A stretch of DNA of 64,000 nucleotides from Rhodococcus phenolicus (GTDB lineage Bacteria > Actinomycetota > Actinomycetes > Mycobacteriales > Mycobacteriaceae), in NCBI RefSeq assembly GCF_001646785.1, contig NZ_LRRH01000002.1:1-64000 (forward strand). Direction: 5' to 3'. Of the stretch, positions 12,001-21,000 are shown piece by piece. The position numbers and the translations under genes were made by a program. The notes beneath the pieces were generated by a model. The model was given only the letters and a program-made list of their open reading frames with translations. It made no database searches and was not told the DNA's origin. Position 1 is the stretch's first letter. Each line of letters begins with the position of its first letter.

Positions 12001-15000
12001 TCTCGGCCGGGGGGCGTGCGCCGCACGGGCCCATCGAGGAAGTGGTCGCGGACACATTCGGGGAGTTGCTGCGCGACAACGGTTCCGAAGTCGCTCTGGG
12101 CGCCGACGACAACTTCTTCCACCTCGGCGGCAACTCGCTGCTGGCGAATCGCCTGGCCGGGCGGCTCGTCGGCATCGTCGATGCCGACATCACGGTGCGC
12201 GACATCTTCGAGGCTCCCACCGTCGCGGCCCTCGCCGAGCGGATCGCCGAGCGTGCCGGACGGCCGATCGCTCGGATACCGCTGACCGCGGCCGACGGGG
12301 ACAACGCCCCGCTCTCGCCCGCGCAGCGGAGACTGTGGTTCGTCAACCGGTTCGATCCGCAGTCGGCGGCCTACAACCTTCCGTTCGTGCTGTCCCTCGA
12401 CGGGCGACTCGACGCCGACGCGCTGGCCGCGGCGGTCGCCGACGTCCTCGAACGGCACCGCACGCTGCGCACGATCTACCCGGACGCCACCCGCCAGGAG
12501 ATCTCGCCGGTTCCGCATCCCGTCCTCGAGGCGATCGCCGTCGCGGAGTCGGAATGTGCACACGAGATCCGCGAATTCTGCTCCGCCGGTTTCGATCTCA
12601 CCGTCGAACGGCCGGTGCGGATCCGTCTGCTGCGACTCGCGCCGGAACGTCACCTGCTCGTCGTCGTCGCCCATCACATCGCAGCCGACGAATGGTCCCT
12701 CGCCCCGCTGCTGCGCGACCTCGCCGCCGCCTACACCGCGCGGGTCGGCGGGCAGCGACCGCAGTTCCCGCCGCTGCCGGTGCAGTACACCGATTTCGCG
12801 CGGTGGCAGCACGCGATCGCCGACGATCAGATCGAGCACTGGCTGCGCGTGCTGGCGGATCTGCCCGACGAGGCGACGCTGCCCGGAGACCGTCCGCATC
12901 CCGTCCGTCCGAGCGGACGCGCCGCGGTCCGTCGTCTGCGCCTGGACCGGGACCTGAGCGATCGGCTCGTCCGGCTCGGGCGCGACCGCCACGCCACCGT
13001 GTTCATGGTCGTGCACGCCGCGCTCGCCGCCCTGATCGCCCGTCACGGCGCCGGCCGGGACATCCCGATCGGCACCGTCGTCGCGGGACGCGGCGACCCG
13101 CGACTCGACGATGTCGTCGGCATGTTCGCGGGGACCCTCGTGCTGCGCACCCGGGTGGAACCCGGGATGCGGTTCGCGGAACTGCTCGCCCACGTCCGCG
13201 CCGTCGACCTCGATGCCTACACCCATCCCGACGCACCGTTCGAGACGCTCGTCGAACGGCTCGATCCACCGCGGATCCCGGGCCGGCACCCGCTGTTCCA
13301 GGTCGCGCTGTCGCATCGCCGCAGCACCGTCGGTGACGTCTGCCTGCCCGGTCTCACCGCGACGGTCACGCCGGCACCGGACGAGCACGCCAAGTTCGAC
13401 GTGCAGGTCACCGTCACCGAGGACGCGGCCGAGCTCGAACTGGAATTCGCCTGTGCCGCAGACCTGTACGACGACGAGACCGTGTCGGCGTTCGCCGCCC
13501 GGCTCGAGGCGATCCTTCACGCCGCCGCGGGGGATCCGGATGTGCAGATCGACGACATCGACCTGTTCTCCGTCGGGGAAGGTGCTGCGCCCGCACGAGC
13601 GGTGGGGCCCGCGGCACCGCGGCCGCAGTCGCTGTGGCGGCTGTTCGTGGCCGGTGCCGCCCGCGCGGGCGACGCGGTCGCCGTGCGCGACGGGTCCCGG
13701 GAACTGACGTACCCCCGGCTGATCGAGCGCGCCGAGGACATCGCCGCACGGCTGTGGGCCGCCGGAGCACGGACCGGCGACGTCGTCGCATGCGCGTTGC
13801 CCCGCTCGCTCGACGCGGTCGTCGCCGCCTGGGGTATCGCGAGACTCGGTGCCGCGCCGATGTTCGTCGACCCGGCACAGCCGCCCGCGAGGCTCGCCGG
13901 GATGCTGGACGCTGTGGCACACGGTGTTGCCGGACAGCAGGATTCGCTTCCCGCGACAGTGCGGTGGATCGGTGTTCCCGCGGCCGGTGCCGACACCACC
14001 GGACTCGCCGGGTTGCCGGAGCCGCACCCGGACTCCCCGGCCTACCTCGTGTTCACCTCGGGAACCACCGGGAACCCCAAGGGAGTCGCGGTCGGTCACC
14101 GGGCGGTGACGGCACTCGCCGCCGACCTCGCCGACCGTTTCGCGGCCGGCCCGGGAGATCGCGTGCTGCACGTCGCCGCGCCGAGCTTCGATGCCGCAGT
14201 CCTCGAACTGCTCGTCGCGGGTGCGTCGGGAGCGACGCTGGTGGTCGCAGGCCCGGACAGCTACGGCGGAGCGGATCTCGGGGAGCTGCTCGCCCGCGAG
14301 CGCATCACCCACGCGTGCCTGACCCCGTCCGCGCTGGCGAGCGTGCCCGCCCGTGCCCTGCCCGATCTCCGGGTCCTCATGCTCGGCGGCGAGACCGTCG
14401 CCGGCGACCTGGTCGACCGCTGGGGGGCCGGACGCGACCTCTACAACGGATACGGTCCCGCGGAGGCCACGGTCTTCGCGACCTGCTCGGCGGCCCTGAT
14501 TCCCGGGGACGTGCCCGTGATCGGCAACCCGGTGCGCGGCGTGGCCGTCGCAGTCCTCGACGATCGGCTGCAGCCGGTACCCGTCGGAGTCGTGGGCGAG
14601 CTGTACCTGTCGGGGGAACGGCTCGCAGTCGGTTATCGCGGAGCGCCTGCCCGCACCGCGCAGCGGTTCGTCGCGACCGACCACGGCCGGATGTACCGCA
14701 CGGGTGACCGTGCCCGGTGGCGCCGCGACGGCACCCTCGAATACCGCGGCCGCAGTGACAGCCAGGTCAAGCTGCGCGGTGTCCGCATCGAGCCCGGCGA
14801 GGTGGACGCGGCACTCCGTCGCGTCGCGGGCGTCGAACAGGCCGCGACCGTGGTCCGCGACGGCTCGCTCGTCTCGTACGTCGTGCCGGCCGATCTGGAC
14901 ACCGGACGGGTCCGATCGCAGTTGTCCGGCACGTTGCCCGGCCATCTGATCCCGGCCGTCGTGGTCGCGCTCGCCGCGCTGCCGGTCACCCCGCACGGCA

Positions 15001-18000
15001 AGCTGGACGCGGCGGCACTGCCCGCGCCCGTCCGGCGCGGTGACGCCCCACGGACCGAGACGGAGATGCTCGTGGCCCGGGTCTGCGCCGACGTGCTCGG
15101 CGGGGCCGGGCCGGTCGGGCGATCCGACGACTTCTTCACGATCGGCGGAAACTCCCTCCTGGCAACCGTTCTGGTGGGACGGTTGCGGGAGGAGACCGGC
15201 ATCGCCGTCCCGCTGCGCGCCGTCTTCGACCACCCCACCGTCCACGACCTCGCCGCTGTCCTCGACGCCGGGGGGTTCGACGTCGACGCCGGGCCGGTCG
15301 CGGTGATGCCCCGGCCCTCGCGCATTCCGCTGAGTCGCGCACAGCGTCGCCTCTGGGGACTCGACCAGCTGAACCCGGGCGCGTACCGGTTGCGCGCCGA
15401 GGTCCGGCTCGGCGGCCGGCTCGACCCCGAGACGCTCGACGCCGCGATCGGAGACGTGGTGGACCGGCACGAGATCCTCCGTACCCGGTACGTCCCGACC
15501 GGCACGGATATCCATCAGGAGGCATCCGCCCGCCGCCCGGACACGACCCGGCTGCTCGAGTCCGGTCGTGTGCCGGCGCCCACCGCCGAATCCGCCGGGC
15601 CGATCCGGGTGGAACTCGAACGGCTCGAGGAGAACCTGCACGTACTGCACCTCGACGTCGACCACTCCCTCGCGGACGGCGCGTCGCTGCGACCGCTGCT
15701 CGCCGACCTCGCCGACGCCTACCTCGCCCGCGCGGCCGGGCACGCGCCGCGCTGGCTGCCGCTGCCGCTGCAGTACGCCGACTACGCGATCTGGGAGCAC
15801 GCACGGGGAATTCCCGCCGCCGACATCGACCACTGGAAGCAGGCACTCGACGGTCTCACCGTCACAGAACTCCCCGTCGACCGCACCGGTGAGGATGCGG
15901 TGGCCGGCACGATCGAATTCGCCGTCCCGGGCACCGTCCGGGAGGCGGTCGCGTCGCTCGCCCGCGCACACGGTGCCACCGAGTTCATGGTCGTGCACGC
16001 CGCGCTGTCGGTGCTGCTGGCACGGGTCGGCGACCAGCACGATGTCGCGATCGCGGCCGTCGTGTCCACCCGACGCTGGGCGCAACTCGACGACCTCGTC
16101 GGGCCGTTCGTCGAGACCCTGGTGCTGCGTGCCGCGGTGGCTCCCGATCGGTCCTTCACCGAACTGCTCGCAACCGTCCGCGCTTTCGACGTGGCAGCCC
16201 TCGATCACGCAACCGTGCCCTACGAGCAGATCACCGGGATGCTCTCGGGGCCGCGGCCTCAGGTCGCCCTGGCGATGCAGGACTTCGACCCGGGCCGCGT
16301 GCAATTCGGTGACATCAGCATCGAAGCACGCGAAATACCGGACGACACCCCGAAATTCGACCTCCAGTTCACCCTCGCCCCGGGCGTCGACGGCTACCGC
16401 GCGACCCTCCGGTTCGACCGGTCCCGGTTCGCGGACGACACCGCCCAGGCGCTGGTCCGGCGGTTCACCGCGGCGCTCACCGGCCTGGTCGCCGCGCCGG
16501 CGGACCCGGTCGGGGATGTCCGGCTCGACGCCCCCGCGGCGCCCCTGACCGGCGACGTGCCGGCGGCACCGCACACTCTCTCCGACCTCCTGCGCGCGGC
16601 GGCAGCAGCCCACCCCGATCGTGAGGCCCTGCGCGGAGACGGAATCTCGCTCACCTACCGGGAACTGGACGCCGCATCCGACGCCCTCGCCGCCGAGTGG
16701 CGCGCGGCGGGCATCGGACCCGGCACGGTCGTCCGCCTCGGCGACACCCGCAGCGCCGGCCGCATCCGCGATCTGTGGGCCGCGACGAAGACCGGTGCCG
16801 CGTTCACGGGATCCACCGGCATCGCCGCGACGTGCCCGGCGAACGTCGCCTACGTCGTGGCGACGTCGGGCTCGACCGGCACGCCCAAGCAGGTCGCGGT
16901 CACCCACACCGGACTCGCGCCGCTGGCGGCCGAGGCCGCGACGCGCTACCGCGTCGGCCCCGGCGACCGGGTGCTGCAGGGATACCACCCGGCGTTCGAC
17001 GCGGCCCTGCTCGAGGTGCTGCTCGCACACACGACCGGCGCGACCCTCGTCGTGGCGCCGCCGGACGTGTACGCCGGGCCCGAACTCCACCGTTTGCTGC
17101 GCGAGGAACGCATCACCCACTACCTGTCGACTCCGACGGTGCTCGGCACCCTCGAACCGGCGGGCCTGCACGACCTGCGCGTCGTCGCGTCCGGCGGCGA
17201 AACCCTGCCTGCCGGGATCGCCGAACGCTGGGTGGCGGACCGGCTGCTGCTCGACGCGTACGGGCCGACCGAGTCGACGATCGTCGCGACCCTCACCGAG
17301 TTCGAGGGTGGTCACGGCGCGGACCGGACCGAGGGCGGAATCGGCCGGCCCGTCCCCGGCACGACCGCCCACGTTCTCGACACTCGCCTGCAGCCGGTCC
17401 CGGTGGGTGCCGTCGGCGAGTTGTATCTGATGGGTGCGGGGCTCGCACTCGGATATCTCGACGCTGCGCCCCTCACCGCGGAGCGGTTCGTCGCGGCCCC
17501 CGGCGGGCAGCGGATGTACCGCACGGGCGACCGGGTGCAGCAGCGCACCGACGGCACCCTCGCCTACCTCGGCCGCACCGACCGGCAACTGAAGATCCGC
17601 GGCGTCCGTATCGAACCGGGCGAACTCGAGACGGCACTGCTCGCCGCACCCGGGGTCCGGCAGGCCGCCGTGGCCGCGATCGACGGCGCGCTCGTCGCGT
17701 TCGCCGCGGCCACCGGCACCACCGTCGACGACCTCACCGCGACCGTCGCGGCGACCGTTCCGTCGCACCGTATGCCGGCACGGATCCGGGTGGTCGACCA
17801 GCTTCCCGTCACGGCCAACGGCAAACTCGACCTCGCCGCGCTGACCGAACTGGACTCTGCCGCAGTCGCGTTCGACGACCGCGCGCTCACGCCCGGCGAG
17901 AAACTGGTGGTCACGATCGCCGAGGACGTGCTCGGTGCACGCCCGGCCGCGCACCTCGGATTCATCGCCGCCGGTGGTGACTCGCTCGGAGCCGTCGTCC

Positions 18001-21000
18001 TCGCCGCGCGTCTGTCCGAAGCGTTCGCGACGGATGTGCCCACCCGCGCCGTACTGGAAGCGCCGAGCCTGATCGCACTCGCGGGGTCCGTCACCGACGG
18101 TCCGGCGCCGCGGCCACCGCTGCGTCGCGCCGACACGACCGGACCGGTGCCGATCGCGCCGGCGCAGCGACGACTGTGGCTGCTGTCGCGCACCGAACCC
18201 GACGCGCGCTACATCGTTCCGGTGGTCCTGCGCCTGACCGGTGCTCTCGACGCCGATGCCCTGGATGCGGCGGTCCGTGACCTGTGCGATCGTCACGAGA
18301 TCCTGCGCACCGCATATCCGGACGGTGAGTACGCCTTGGTCGAACCGGCTGTGCTGGAGAGGATCTCGTGTGCCGACCCCGATCCTGCGGTCACGGAGAC
18401 GCTCTCCGCTCCGTTCGACCTCGGCTGCGAACCTCCGCTGCGTGTCCGGCTGCTCGACATCGCTCCGGGGGAGAGCATCCTCGTCGCCGCGGTCCACCAC
18501 ATCGCGTTCGACGGAGGGTCGGTCGCCCCGTTGCTGTCCGACCTGCAGGCCGCCTACGTGGCGCGCGCCGGCGGCACGGCTCCGGCGTTTGAGCCGCTGC
18601 CGGTGACCTACCGCGACTACGCCCGCTGGCAGCACACCTTCCTCGGAGACCCCACGGACCCGGACTCGCCGGCGCACCGCCAGCTCGATTACTGGGCGGC
18701 GGCACTGGCAGGGGCGCCCGGCACCCCGCTGCCCCTGCCCACCGACCGGCCCAGGCCGTCCCGCCCGAGCTACCGCGGCGGAACGACCGCCGTACACCTC
18801 GACGCGCAGTTCCACACCCGGTTGCGCACGGTCGCCCGGGCCCACGACGTCACCATCTTCATGCTGCTCCATGCGATCCTCGCGGCGCTGCTCGCCCGTC
18901 GCAGCGGCCGATCGGACATCGTCGTCGGCACGGCGGTCGCGGGACGCGACGATCCGCGTCTGTCCGCGCTCGTCGGCATGTTCGTCGGTACCGTCGCGCT
19001 GCGCACCCCCGTCGATCCGTCCACCGCCGTCGCGGATCTGCTGCGCGACGTGCGGGCCGCGGACCTCGGGGCGCTCGCCCACGCCGATGTCCCCTTCGAG
19101 CAGGTCGTCGAGCGGCTCGCCCCGAACCGCGACGGTGCACACCATCCGCTGTTCCAGGTGATGCTGACCCACCGCCCCGGCGGGGCCGGCGATCCGCTGC
19201 TCCAGCTGCCGGGGGTCGACATCGGCGACACCGAAATGGGTTCCTTCCCTGCGCTGTTCGATCTCTCCTGGGAAATCGTCGAGCACACCACCGGGGACGG
19301 TGGCGCCGGCCTCGACGTGCGGGTGGTGTACGCCACCGACCTCTTCGACGCAGCCACCGTCGACGGTCTGCTCGCGGAGTATGTGAGGTTGCTGGACGCG
19401 GCCCTGGCCACGCCCGGACGGCCCGTCGGCGACCTCGCGGTTCCCGACGCCCGACCGCTCGGCACGGCCGAGGTGACGCCGCGAACGCTCCGGGACCTGC
19501 TGGCCGGGACGGTGGCCGCGCATCCTCACCGGATCGCGGTGCAGGCCGGACCGGTCGCGTGGACCTATGCCGAACTCGACGCGCGTGCCACCCGGATCGC
19601 ATCGGAACTCGCGGGCCGCGGAGTGGGCCGGGGCGACCTCGTCGCCGTCGCGGTACCGCGCAGCGAGTACTGGCCCCTCGCCCTCTGGGCGGTCACGAAG
19701 GCCGGCGCAGCCTGGGTGTCCTTGGACGTGAGCCAGCCCCGCGCGCGGATCGAGACGATCCTGGCGGACTGCGGCGCGACCTTCGGTCTCACCGTGCCGC
19801 ACGGGCTCGACGACGACGAATACGGTCGCGGGACCGTCGAGTGGATCGACCTGACCGGTTCGCACTCCCGCTCCGGGCGACCGGAACCGGAGCAGTCGGT
19901 GGATGAGCTGGCGTACGTGATCTACACCTCCGGGACGACCGGCACCCCGAAAGGTGTCGCCGTCCCGCATCGCGGACTCACCGCACTCGTCGACGTGCAG
20001 GCCCGGCGGCTCGGACTTCGCCCCGGAACCCGTGTACTGCAGGCGATCTCGACCACGTTCGACGCCGCGATCCTCACCGTGCTCGGTGCCCACGCCCACG
20101 GCGGCACACTGGTGATCGCCGACGACGACACCATCGCCGGCCCGGCCCTGCAGAACCTCCTGGTCGAGTCGCGCATCGACCACCTCGATCTCACCCCGAC
20201 GGTCCTCGCCACCCTCGACCCCGATGCGCTCCGGCCGGTCACAGTGGTCGCCGGCGGCGAGACCCTGCATCCGGCGCTCCTCCGGCGTTGGTCGCGGCAC
20301 CGGATCTTCAACGGTTACGGACCGACCGAGTTCACCGTCATGGTCTCGTGTGCCGGACCACTGACCGATACCACGGCGAAACCGGCTGTCGGCCTCCCCG
20401 TCGCGGGCGCGACCGCCTACGTCCTCGACGCGAGACTGCACCCGGTGTCGCCCGGAACGGTGGGGGAGCTGTACATCACCGGCGCCGGGCTCGCGCGCGG
20501 GTACCATCGCCGGACCGGTCTCACCGCAACACGTTTCGTGGCCGATCCGTTCGGAAAGCCCGGAAGTCGGCTGTATCGCACCGGAGATCTGGTGCGTGTC
20601 ACGGCAACCGGGGAACTCGACCACCTCGGACGGGACGACGACCAGGTGCAGATCCGCGGCATCCGCACCGAGCCCGCCGAGGTCGACGCGGTGCTGCTCA
20701 CCGCCGACGGCGTCGATGCGGCGGTCACCGTTGCGATCCCCGGTGCCGACGGAACCCTCTGCCTCGCTTCCTATGTCCAGGGTCGTCCCGACCTGCCGGG
20801 GCTGCGCCGACAGCTCGCCTCGCAGCTTCCGCGCCACCTGCGCCCGGCCACCGTCACCGTCGTCGACGCGCTGCCGATGCTGCCGTCGGGCAAGGTCGAT
20901 CGGGCGGCGCTGCCCGCCCCGGACACGGCAGGGTCCACGGAAGCGTACGTACCGCCGAGCGGACCGACCGGGCAACTCGTCGCGGCCGTCTACGCCCGGC

